Source of the DNA: Bacteroidia bacterium
GTDB taxonomy: Bacteria > Bacteroidota > Bacteroidia > B-17B0 > Aurantibacillaceae
DNA: 11,663 bases
Assembly: GCA_026418315.1 (NCBI GenBank)
Contig: JAOABO010000053.1
Coordinates: 1 to 11,663, forward strand
Reading direction: 5' to 3'
A program made the translations under genes and the position numbers. Positions 1-6,998 of the stretch are shown here, in pieces; within the stretch, counting starts at the first letter, position 1, and every line of letters begins with the position of its first letter. The notes under the pieces were generated by a model, which was not told the origin of the DNA, searched no databases, and saw only the letters and a list, made by a program, of their open reading frames with translations.

Positions 1-1152
1 AATGTAATCAGTTGGATTAGCTTAATTGCCATTACCTTTACAACAGCCGCTTTTATCATTATCATTTCTGTTATGAACGGATTTACATCTGTAGTAAGCA
101 ACTTATATAATGCTGCAGAGCCAGATTTGAAGATTTCACTTGCCACCGGCAAATATTTTTACCCGGATACAGTATTAAAAAAACTGAAAGATATTAAAGA
201 AATTAAATGCATTTCAAAGTCCATTTACAATCAGGCGTTAATAAAATACCAACAAAGACAAATGATAGTCAGCATCAGAGGAGTGGACACTGCATTTGAA
301 AAAGTTACACAGATAAACACCTTATTGCAAAAAGGTAAATTTCAATTAAAAGATAAAAATACCAATAACTTATTAGTCATTGGCAATGGGATAGCCAACG
401 AAATGAACATCAACATCACTCATCAATTCAATCCTATTATACTTTATAGCCCTAAAAGAATTAAAAACACAGGTACCAATACAGACCTCATCAATGAACT
501 ACCGGCCTATGTTTCTGGTATATTTTCCATCAATGATGATTTTGACTACAAATACATTTTTTGTGATTTAAACTTTGCTCAAAATTTATTTGATGCTGAA
601 AAACTAATTACCACAATAGAAGTATCTATTGATGACCCAAACAAAAAAGAAGAAACACAAAAAATCATTCAACATATACTTGGAAAAAATTTCGTTGTAA
701 AAACAAAAGAACAATTAAACGAAGTGTTATTCAAAACCCTACAAACAGAAAAATTATGGACTTTTGTTATATTAAGCTTTATTCTCATTATTGCTACCTT
801 TAGCATCATCAGTGCACTTACCATGCTAATTATTGAAAAACAAAAAGATATCCAAACCCTGTATGCACTGGGAGCTAACAAACAACTCATTGAAAGTATT
901 TTTATGGCGGAAGGATTTCTGATTACATTCGGCGGTGCTTTTGCAGGATTGATAGTAGGAATAATAGTATGCTGGATACAAATACAATTTCATGTTATTA
1001 AGTTCAATGAAAATTCTATTTTACCTTATTATCCGGTAGAATTACAAGTTCAGGATATTTTTATGGTGCTGGTTGTTTTACTAATCATTGGCTTTTTAGC
1101 TGCTATTTATCCCGTTCGCTTTTTTACCAAAGAGATTAAGTGGAGACGCTGA
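1..1152 (+). CDS. FtsX-family ABC transporter permease, LolC/LolE-like (5' truncated)
   Basis: The reading frame is open from base 1, so the gene begins outside the window; 383 residues are visible and probably about 20 are missing. The visible protein opens inside a first membrane helix that ends in SVMNGF, the sequence typical of LolC/LolE and related FtsX permeases just after TM1. A long soluble periplasmic domain follows. Three hydrophobic segments come at the end, coded near bases 754-840, 895-1000 and 1057-1125, giving the usual 1+3 helix layout. The stretch EKQKDIQTLYALGA just after the second helix is the cytoplasmic coupling helix of this family. In the family these permeases work with a LolD-type ATPase to move lipoproteins or other envelope substrates; no ATPase is visible here. 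In Bacteroidota this single-permease type is usually annotated only as an FtsX-like permease, so the exact substrate is inference. Confidence 0.9.
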   Translation, partial: NVISWISLIAITFTTAAFIIIISVMNGFTSVVSNLYNAAEPDLKISLATGKYFYPDTVLKKLKDIKEIKCISKSIYNQALIKYQQRQMIVSIRGVDTAFEKVTQINTLLQKGKFQLKDKNTNNLLVIGNGIANEMNINITHQFNPIILYSPKRIKNTGTNTDLINELPAYVSGIFSINDDFDYKYIFCDLNFAQNLFDAEKLITTIEVSIDDPNKKEETQKIIQHILGKNFVVKTKEQLNEVLFKTLQTEKLWTFVILSFILIIATFSIISALTMLIIEKQKDIQTLYALGANKQLIESIFMAEGFLITFGGAFAGLIVGIIVCWIQIQFHVIKFNENSILPYYPVELQVQDIFMVLVVLLIIGFLAAIYPVRFFTKEIKWRR

Positions 1153-1200
1153 TTTTTTGGAACTACCTCACCGTAATTTTCACTACCTTTCTGCCAAAAT

Positions 1201-1208
1201 TATTTTTG
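1201..1208 (+). promoter_or_regulatory. Putative Bacteroidota -7 box for aminopeptidase P
   Basis: TATTTTTG matches the TAnnTTTG consensus of Bacteroidota sigma-A promoters and ends one base before the ATG at 1210. There is no clear -33 TTG at the expected distance, only TTTT at 1177-1180. If used, transcription would start at or just inside the start codon, giving an essentially leaderless mRNA. The motif is AT-rich and could arise by chance. Confidence 0.35.
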
Positions 1209-1209
1209 T

Positions 1210-2505
1210 ATGCCAAGATATCAACCTATTTCTAATCAATTATTTATTCAAAACAGAAAAAATTTTAATGAGCATCTCCGGCCTGGTTCAATTGCCATTT
1301 TTTTCAGCAACGATATTATGCCCACCAATGCTGATGGTGCAATGGGATTTAAACAAAATTCCGATTTGTTTTATTTGTCCGGTATTGATCAGGAAGAAAC
1401 TATTCTTGTATTATTTCCTGATGCAAAAGAACAAAAACATAAAGAGATTTTGTTTATTCGTGAAACCAACGAACACATTGCTATATGGGAAGGTGAGAAA
1501 TTAAGCAAACAACAGGCCACTGAAATAAGCGGCATAACAACCATTTATTGGACACACCAGTTTGAACAAATATTAAAAACCATTATTTATCAGGCAGAAT
1601 ACATTTATCTCAATTCCAATGAACATCTCAGAAAATATATTGAAACCGAAACCGCTCAAGATCGATGGAATAAAAAAATTATGCAATGGTATCCTTTACA
1701 CAAGTACGAAAGAAGTGCACCTATACTGTTTAAACTAAGAAGTATCAAACATTCTGTAGAAATTGACTTGATTCAACAGGCATGTAAAATTACAGAAAAA
1801 GCGTTCAGAAGAGTTTTAAATTTTATCAAACCCAATGTGTGGGAGTATGAAATTGAAGCAGAAATGATTCACGAATTTTTGATTAATCGCAGCAAAGGAT
1901 TTGCTTATTCACCCATTATAGCATCAGGAAAAAATGCCTGTGTACTTCATTATATTGAAAACAATCAGCCATGCAAAGATGGAGATGTTGTATTGATTGA
2001 TGCTGCAGCAGAATATGCCAACTATGCCAGTGATATGACCAGATGTGTTCCCGTTAGCGGAAAATTTACCAAGCGCCAAAAAGAAGTGTACAACAGTGTT
2101 TTGTTTGTACTAAAAGAAGCAAGCAAATTATTAAGACCCGGAATGACTTTTGAAAAATACAACAACGAAGTAGGAAGAATAATGACTGAAGAACTACTAA
2201 AATTAAAATTAATTACCAAAGAAGAAGTACAAAAACAAACACCAGATAAACCTGCTTACAAAAAGTATTTTATGCACGGTACTTCGCACTTTCTTGGATT
2301 AGATGTGCACGATGTTGGTTTTTTTTATGAACCCATGCAGGCAGGAATGGTTTTTACATGCGAGCCCGGTATTTATATTCCTGAAGAAAACCTTGGCATT
2401 CGTCTTGAAAATAATATCCTCATTACTCAAAACGGACAAATTAACTTAATGGAAAATATTCCTATAGAAGCAGACGAGATTGAAGAACTTATGAACAGTC
2501 ATTAA
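1210..2505 (+). CDS. pepP: Xaa-Pro aminopeptidase (aminopeptidase P, M24B)
   Basis: The 431-residue protein has the two-domain layout of aminopeptidase P: an N-terminal creatinase-like domain (roughly 1-175, with the typical FKQNSDLFYLSG stretch) and a C-terminal pita-bread metallopeptidase domain. All five di-metal ligands are visible: D264 in LIDAAAEY, D275 in SDMTR, H360 in HGTSHFLG, E385 in CEPGIYI and E400 in RLENN. The extra catalytic histidines H356 and H367 are also present. The family removes an N-terminal residue that precedes proline, normally using two Mn2+ ions in the cytoplasm. The start MPRYQPI agrees with the family's usual N-terminus, so the ATG at 1210 is favoured although no ribosome binding site precedes it. 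It lies 57 nt after the permease gene and meets gldB tail to tail with only 4 nt between the stops. Confidence 0.96.
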   Translation: MPRYQPISNQLFIQNRKNFNEHLRPGSIAIFFSNDIMPTNADGAMGFKQNSDLFYLSGIDQEETILVLFPDAKEQKHKEILFIRETNEHIAIWEGEKLSKQQATEISGITTIYWTHQFEQILKTIIYQAEYIYLNSNEHLRKYIETETAQDRWNKKIMQWYPLHKYERSAPILFKLRSIKHSVEIDLIQQACKITEKAFRRVLNFIKPNVWEYEIEAEMIHEFLINRSKGFAYSPIIASGKNACVLHYIENNQPCKDGDVVLIDAAAEYANYASDMTRCVPVSGKFTKRQKEVYNSVLFVLKEASKLLRPGMTFEKYNNEVGRIMTEELLKLKLITKEEVQKQTPDKPAYKKYFMHGTSHFLGLDVHDVGFFYEPMQAGMVFTCEPGIYIPEENLGIRLENNILITQNGQINLMENIPIEADEIEELMNSH

Positions 2506-2509
2506 ACGT

Positions 2510-3535
2510 TTACGGCTTGTATTTACTGAGTTGTAATATTTTTTGAGCATTACTCTCCTCCATTAATTGTTGTATAGATACATTGTCATTGTTTTTCATA
2601 TAACTATCTACAATTTTATATGCTATATACATAGCAATTCTTGGCGGGCATTCTTTGCTTATAGCAGCCGTAAAAGGTCCATCATTAAGGTAGGCAGAAA
2701 TAGTTTTAGGCGAATTATCATAAAGACGATTATCTTCTGTAAAGTAAGACCAAAGATTTTTTTCATACTTTTTACAATAATCCATTTGCTTTTTGCTATA
2801 TGAAAAAATAATAGTATCAGGGGCATTTGGCAAAACCTGTTTAAGCACATAAATAATTTTTCCATAGTACATCATATTTTCAAGTAAGTTGTTATATTTC
2901 CCGTAAGGATAATGGGTAAATAACCATGCTTTAGCAATATCAACAATCATGTATTCTTTTTGAAGTTGTTTTACTCTATACCGAGGCCATTGTAACCATT
3001 CATACACTTTATGATTACTTCCTAAATACATATCAGTAGAAATCCCAATAATATCAGAGTTATCAGGATATACAATCTGATAATTGAATCCACTGATAAA
3101 AAGCAAATACCGCTTTGGCAGTGCTTTATTGAAAAAATAAAATTTTAAATGCTGATGTAATTCGTAAATATTGTTTTCTAATTTTTTTATTTCATTTTCT
3201 GTAAATATTTTTTTGCTTTCGTTATATACAAAGCGTATATCTTTATCTGTAACAAAGCTCAATAGTAAATTTTTAGAAGAGTCCATTAATCCGATATTGA
3301 CAATATTAGAAATAAAATACTGGTAGAATGGAAAATATTTTTTTGCAAACAATGAATCTTTTTGATGAAAATTGTTTTTTGTAATAGAAAAGATATCATC
3401 AGAAAAATTTTCAATATGTATTTTTTCTACAGAAATACCTGCAATTTCACTTTCTTTATTTTGGCAAGAAAAAACAAAAAAAACAAAAGTAACAATTAAT
3501 AATATAAAAATTTTACTATTAACGAGGTATTTCAT
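2510..3535 (-). CDS. gldB: Gliding motility lipoprotein GldB
   Basis: The protein of about 341 residues begins with a lipoprotein signal: a basic start, a long hydrophobic run, then FVFSC, where the Cys would be acylated and anchor the protein in an envelope membrane. The rest fits the GldB family: the central stretch with the aromatic-rich Y-L-G motif (DMYLGSNHKVYEWL), then MIVDIAKAW, and the C-terminal block KECPPRIAMYIAYKIVDSYM. GldB is required for gliding in Flavobacterium johnsoniae and also occurs in non-gliding Bacteroidota; its biochemical role is not settled. An ATG 15 nt upstream (3550) is in frame and would add five residues. I prefer 3535 because GAGG lies nine bases before it and the resulting signal peptide is more typical. 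The usual flavobacterial partner gldC is not in the window. A beta-barrel gene diverges from it and nadE follows that. Confidence 0.85.
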   Translation of the reverse strand: MKYLVNSKIFILLIVTFVFFVFSCQNKESEIAGISVEKIHIENFSDDIFSITKNNFHQKDSLFAKKYFPFYQYFISNIVNIGLMDSSKNLLLSFVTDKDIRFVYNESKKIFTENEIKKLENNIYELHQHLKFYFFNKALPKRYLLFISGFNYQIVYPDNSDIIGISTDMYLGSNHKVYEWLQWPRYRVKQLQKEYMIVDIAKAWLFTHYPYGKYNNLLENMMYYGKIIYVLKQVLPNAPDTIIFSYSKKQMDYCKKYEKNLWSYFTEDNRLYDNSPKTISAYLNDGPFTAAISKECPPRIAMYIAYKIVDSYMKNNDNVSIQQLMEESNAQKILQLSKYKP

Positions 3536-3542
3536 AATTTTG
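3535..3542 (+). promoter_or_regulatory. Putative -7 box for the beta-barrel gene, overlapping the gldB start
   Basis: TAATTTTG matches TAnnTTTG and lies 26 nt before the ATG at 3569, so a transcript from it would carry a leader of roughly 20 nt. A -33 TTG is not obvious (TTTTA lies near 3511-3515). The box overlaps the first codon of gldB on the other strand, so the two divergent genes must share an extremely short control region. Confidence 0.5.
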
Positions 3543-3568
3543 TGCCTCATATATTAAACCGCAATACT

Positions 3569-4423
3569 ATGAAAAAATTTATTGTTAGCGCATTACTTTT
3601 ATCAGCAGCCCATTTCATTACTGCTCAAGACAGTAACTTTGATAAAAAATTCCGATTTGGTGTTAGAATAGCACCCCAACCCACCTGGATTAAATCCAAA
3701 GACAAAAATACCACGGGCGGCGGAATGAATTTTGGTTTTGGTTTCGGACTTATTACAGAGTTTAAACTATCCGATATTGTACATTTTTATACAGGTATAG
3801 GTGGAGATTTTGAAAATGGCACCATTACATACAAAAATGACCCTGCTAATAACTATTCAGTGGGTTATTATACCGATAATAATCAGGAACTCATAGAACT
3901 TTCCAACAACATGGATACTGCTACGCTTTTTAATAAAAACAACACGGGCTATGGAGGCATTACTCAAAGAAAAATTAAAACGACCTATGTAACCATTCCC
4001 CTCACTTTGAAAATGATGACCCAGGAATACAGCGGATTCAGATACTTTGCACAATTTGGTGCAGATTTAGGTATCAGAACAAAAGTAATCGCCAACGATG
4101 ATTACTCATTAATAGTAAAAAAAGGCGTTACAAGTTCTGTGAATGGCACCGTATCAGATTTAGATATAAAAAAAGATGCATCACTCATACCTATTCGATT
4201 AGGATTAAATGTTGGATTAGGAACAGAATACAGAATTGCAGGCACTACCTCTTTAATGTTCAGTATTAATTATTTTTCTTCGTTTACTAACCTGATGAGA
4301 AGCACTTCCAAATATGTAGCCACTAACGGACAAATAGATAGTAACGGAAAAATGCAGTTTACTTATCTTAAACAGAATTTAATCCAAAATGCTATTAGGA
4401 TTAACATTGGCATATTATTCTAA
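3569..4423 (+). CDS. Outer-membrane beta-barrel protein (PorT-like / OMP_b-brl type)
   Basis: The 284-residue protein starts with a Sec signal peptide (MKKFIVSALLLSAAHFITAQ, cleavage probably after TAQ). It then alternates hydrophobic and polar residues, is rich in Gly and aromatics, and ends in an amphipathic strand with a terminal Phe (INIGILF), as expected of an outer-membrane barrel inserted by BamA. The strand block TTYVTIPLTLKM followed by YFAQFGADLG is typical of the small Bacteroidota barrel families labelled PorT or outer-membrane beta-barrel. I cannot tell whether this is a true T9SS PorT orthologue or one of its many paralogues. I chose the ATG at 3569 rather than an in-frame GTG at 3542, because the latter would put nine residues before the signal peptide and sits on the probable promoter. 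nadE begins 6 nt after its stop, so the two are probably co-transcribed. Confidence 0.85.
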   Translation: MKKFIVSALLLSAAHFITAQDSNFDKKFRFGVRIAPQPTWIKSKDKNTTGGGMNFGFGFGLITEFKLSDIVHFYTGIGGDFENGTITYKNDPANNYSVGYYTDNNQELIELSNNMDTATLFNKNNTGYGGITQRKIKTTYVTIPLTLKMMTQEYSGFRYFAQFGADLGIRTKVIANDDYSLIVKKGVTSSVNGTVSDLDIKKDASLIPIRLGLNVGLGTEYRIAGTTSLMFSINYFSSFTNLMRSTSKYVATNGQIDSNGKMQFTYLKQNLIQNAIRINIGILF

Positions 4424-4429
4424 TGCCCT

Positions 4430-5218
4430 ATGTTTCCTCATCCTCAAAAAGCCATAGATTATATTGTTCAATGGCTAAAAGATTACTTGAATAAAAGTAA
4501 TGCAAAAGGATTAGTGGTTGGAATAAGCGGAGGAATAGATAGTGCCCTTACCTCTACGCTTTGTGCAAAAACAGAATATCCTGTTATTACACTCAACATG
4601 CCTATATTACAGGCATTACCCGAATATAAAAGAGCATGCGAACACATTGATTGGCTCAAAAAGCAATTTCCTAATGTGTCTTCTTATGAAGTAGATATGT
4701 CTTCCGTTTTATCGGAATATATGAAAGTATTACCAAAAGGCATTCAGAATGCACATAATATGGCCAATTTACGTTCCCGCTTAAGAATGGTTTGTTTATA
4801 TGCCTTTGCAGGACATTTTGGTTATTTGGTAGCAGGAACTGGTAATAAAATAGAAGATTTTGGAATAGGTTTTTTTACAAAATATGGTGATGGCGGTGTA
4901 GATATTTCTCCTATTGCTGATTTAATGAAAAGCGAAGTGTATCAACTGGCAAAACACTTGCAAATACCTCAAAGTATTATAGAAGCAAAACCCACCGACG
5001 GATTGTTTGAAGGCAGTCCTACCGACGAAGAAAAAATAGGGGCTACTTACGATGAATTAGAGTGGGCTATGGAATATATTGAAAAAGGCAAAACAGACCC
5101 CATTACAGAAAGACAAAAAGAAGTATTAAATATTTATCAGACACGTCATAATGCTAATCAACATAAAATGCAGCCTATCCCTGTTTGTATAATACCCAGT
5201 AACATAAGAGGCGAATGA
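4430..5218 (+). CDS. nadE: Ammonia-dependent NAD+ synthase
   Basis: The 262-residue protein is a single NAD-synthase domain with no N-terminal nitrilase-type glutaminase, so it should use free ammonia to amidate deamido-NAD+ at the last step of NAD biosynthesis. The ATP-pyrophosphatase P-loop SGGIDS lies at residues 33-38, followed by ANLRSRLRM (112-120), GTGNKIED (136-143) and GFFTKYGDGGVDISP (147-161), all characteristic of NadE. Its length agrees with the short Bacteroidota form. It starts 6 nt after the beta-barrel gene. From memory, nadE lies close to gldB in many Bacteroidota, which supports both calls, but I could not check this here. Confidence 0.95.
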   Translation: MFPHPQKAIDYIVQWLKDYLNKSNAKGLVVGISGGIDSALTSTLCAKTEYPVITLNMPILQALPEYKRACEHIDWLKKQFPNVSSYEVDMSSVLSEYMKVLPKGIQNAHNMANLRSRLRMVCLYAFAGHFGYLVAGTGNKIEDFGIGFFTKYGDGGVDISPIADLMKSEVYQLAKHLQIPQSIIEAKPTDGLFEGSPTDEEKIGATYDELEWAMEYIEKGKTDPITERQKEVLNIYQTRHNANQHKMQPIPVCIIPSNIRGE

Positions 5219-5236
5219 GAATCACCTCCTTTTTTG
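5208..5236 (+). terminator. Possible weak intrinsic terminator after nadE
   Basis: GAGGCGA (5208-5214) and TCACCTC (5222-5228) can pair over seven positions with one C-A mismatch and a seven-base loop, followed by CTTTTTT. The stem overlaps the nadE stop codon, and the T run also forms the likely -33 region of the next promoter. Weak pairing keeps confidence low. Confidence 0.4.
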
Positions 5237-5263
5237 ATGTCACCTTTTTTTTAAGTATGTTTG
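5231..5263 (+). promoter_or_regulatory. Bacteroidota sigma-A promoter for the sugar-phosphate operon
   Basis: TTTTTTG ending at 5236 (-33) is followed, after a 19-base spacer, by TATGTTTG at 5256-5263 (-7, a full match to TAnnTTTG). This is the best promoter in the window. Transcription should start near 5268-5271, about 10 nt before the ATG at 5279. The next two genes have no room for promoters of their own, so this probably drives all three. Confidence 0.7.
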
Positions 5264-5278
5264 TTGCAAAATTTTAAT

Positions 5279-6286
5279 ATGGAATTATATTTAGATTCGG
5301 CAAACCTTCAGGAAATTGAAGAAGCATTTAAGTTAGGTTTTTTATCAGGACTTACCACCACTCCCACTTTCATGCAAAGAGAAGGCATAACCGACATTGA
5401 TGGAACTATTGTCAAATTAAGCAAAATAGTACCTGTTTTACAGATAGAAGCACTGGGAAATACCGCAGAAGAAATTCTGGCAGAAGCAGAAAGGCAAATC
5501 AACTTAGGATTAGACCCTCAAAAAACTGTTTTCAAAATTCCTGTGTCGCTGGAAGGAGTAAGAGCTTGTAAATTGCTTAGAAATAAAGGATATTTAGTAA
5601 ACATTCATTTAGTATATACACTTCAACAAGCTTACATGGCTATGCAAGCAGGTGCTACTTATGTATGCCCACTGGTAGGAAGATTACAAGACCAAGGACA
5701 CGATGCCTTAGCGTTAATAGAACAATGTGTAAAAGCAGTGAACCACTACAAATATCCCACCAAAATCATGTTTTCATCTGTAAGACACACCGAACATGTC
5801 AGGAATGCCATCAATCTGGGTGTACATACTATTACTGTTCCTTGGAAAGTCATGAAGCAACTAACTGAAAACAACCTCACTACACTGGGCACAGAACAAT
5901 TTATTATTGATACTAAATTGATGACAAAACGAGTTAAAGAAGTTATCAGAACCATTAACCCGGTTGTAAACATCCATACTAAATTAACCGATGCTATTAT
6001 TAAAATGACCGAATACGGCTTTGGAGCAATTACAGTAGTAGATGAAAATGATGTAGTAAAAGGTATTTTTACAGATGGAGATTTAAGAAGATATATTATG
6101 AAAGAAGGTTCAAATTTCTTAAATAAAAAACTATCCGACCTTCCATTTAAATCTCCACATACCATTTCTGCCAATGCCTTATTAAATGACGCTTACCAAA
6201 TGTTCAAAAAAACAAATGTAGATACTATTATTGTTGTAGATGATAATAATAAATCCGTTGGAATGATTGATATTCAAGATATTTAA
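5279..6286 (+). CDS. Transaldolase/fructose-6-phosphate-aldolase-like enzyme fused to a CBS-domain pair
   Basis: The 335-residue protein has two parts. Residues 1-218 resemble the small transaldolase/FSA (TalC) family: LYLDSAN with D6, KIPVSLEG with the presumed Schiff-base K86, AGATYVCPLVGRLQD (124-138), SSVRH (166-170) and VPWKVMKQL. Residues 228-335 form a tandem CBS pair; the first contains GIFTDGDLRR, the signature of the CBS pair in arabinose-5-phosphate isomerase KdsD/KpsF. Known family members make or split ketose phosphates by aldol chemistry, and CBS pairs usually bind nucleotides or nucleotide-sugars; here I infer feedback control by a pathway product. The usual TTNP motif is TTTP (26-29), losing the conserved Asn, and the conserved Thr region around 108-114 reads NIHLVYT, so the substrate may differ. 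I chose the ATG at 5279 over a TTG at 5261 because the latter lies inside the promoter. One base separates it from the HAD gene. Confidence 0.85.
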   Translation: MELYLDSANLQEIEEAFKLGFLSGLTTTPTFMQREGITDIDGTIVKLSKIVPVLQIEALGNTAEEILAEAERQINLGLDPQKTVFKIPVSLEGVRACKLLRNKGYLVNIHLVYTLQQAYMAMQAGATYVCPLVGRLQDQGHDALALIEQCVKAVNHYKYPTKIMFSSVRHTEHVRNAINLGVHTITVPWKVMKQLTENNLTTLGTEQFIIDTKLMTKRVKEVIRTINPVVNIHTKLTDAIIKMTEYGFGAITVVDENDVVKGIFTDGDLRRYIMKEGSNFLNKKLSDLPFKSPHTISANALLNDAYQMFKKTNVDTIIVVDDNNKSVGMIDIQDI

Positions 6287-6287
6287 A

Positions 6288-6998
6288 ATGAACTCTGTCT
6301 TTGAAAAATTTTCTCTGCAAGGAGGAAAGTTTTTGGTAAATTACAAATTGTTTTTAAGTAAACTTGAAAAAGTAAAACTTTTTATTTTTGATTGGGACGG
6401 TGTTTTTACCGATGGATTCAAAGATGCCGAACTACAAAGTAGATTTAACGAATCAGATTCAGTGGGCCTGAATTTACTCCGCTATTCTTTTTACTTAAAG
6501 TATCAGCAACATCCGTTGGTTGCTATTATTTCAGGTGAAAAAAATTTATCTGCATTTACATTAGTAAAAAGAGAATTCATTCATAGACATTACTTTAAAA
6601 TTCCGCATAAAATAAAAGCATTTGAACACCTTTGTAAAAGCTTAAATATTGCAGAAGATGAAACCTGTTTTGTTTTTGATGATATTTTAGATTTAAGTAT
6701 TGCAGAAAGATGTGGATTAAGAATGTTTGTGCAAAAGCCATCGGCAGTATTATTCAATGAATATGTATTAAAAAATCAGCTAGCCGATTATATGAGTTTT
6801 TCAAGCGGTGGAAGTAATGCAGTAAGAGAAATATCTGAATTAATAATGGGATGCTATTCTAATTTTAAAGAAGTATTAAAAAACAGAATTGAATTTACTG
6901 ACCACTATCAGCAATACCTTAAATTGAAACGTTCTATTGAAACACAAAATTTTACTTATCATGAAAATAAAATTACAGAAGTAAAAGAAAACGTATGA
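6288..6998 (+). CDS. KdsC-like HAD-family sugar-phosphate phosphatase
   Basis: The 236-residue protein carries the HAD motifs: FDWDGVFTDG with nucleophile D35 and acid/base D37, IISG (motif II), a Lys in the HKIKAFEHL stretch (motif III), and FDDILD with D131, D132 and D135 (motif IV). The later block SGGSNAVREISELIM is the C-terminal signature of KdsC (Kdo-8-phosphate phosphatase) and its relatives, so a phosphate ester of a sugar acid or sugar is the likely substrate. It is longer than KdsC (about 170-190 residues): roughly 25 extra residues precede motif I and about 45 follow the GG-AVRE block. The start at 6288 lies one base after the aldolase stop; an in-frame ATG at 6267 would overlap that gene. 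Its stop overlaps the next start as ATGA, indicating translational coupling. The real substrate is not visible from sequence. Confidence 0.85.
   Translation: MNSVFEKFSLQGGKFLVNYKLFLSKLEKVKLFIFDWDGVFTDGFKDAELQSRFNESDSVGLNLLRYSFYLKYQQHPLVAIISGEKNLSAFTLVKREFIHRHYFKIPHKIKAFEHLCKSLNIAEDETCFVFDDILDLSIAERCGLRMFVQKPSAVLFNEYVLKNQLADYMSFSSGGSNAVREISELIMGCYSNFKEVLKNRIEFTDHYQQYLKLKRSIETQNFTYHENKITEVKENV

Noticed and set aside
3542..3568. GTG start adding nine residues to the beta-barrel protein
   Set aside because: It would place extra residues before a standard signal peptide and coincides with the end of the -7 box.
5261..5278. TTG start six codons upstream of the aldolase ATG
   Set aside because: It lies inside the TATGTTTG promoter box, and family proteins begin at the M-x-L-Y-L-D stretch coded from 5279.
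5746..6174. 142-codon minus-strand open frame across the aldolase-CBS gene
   Set aside because: It is a shadow of a well-supported gene on the other strand, with no recognisable motif or signal.
6319..6335. Strong Shine-Dalgarno-like AAGGAGGA inside the HAD gene, followed by an in-frame TTG at 6333
   Set aside because: Bacteroidota make little use of Shine-Dalgarno sequences, TTG is a poor start here, and the bases are ordinary codons for QGGK. The ATG at 6288, one base after the previous stop, is better.
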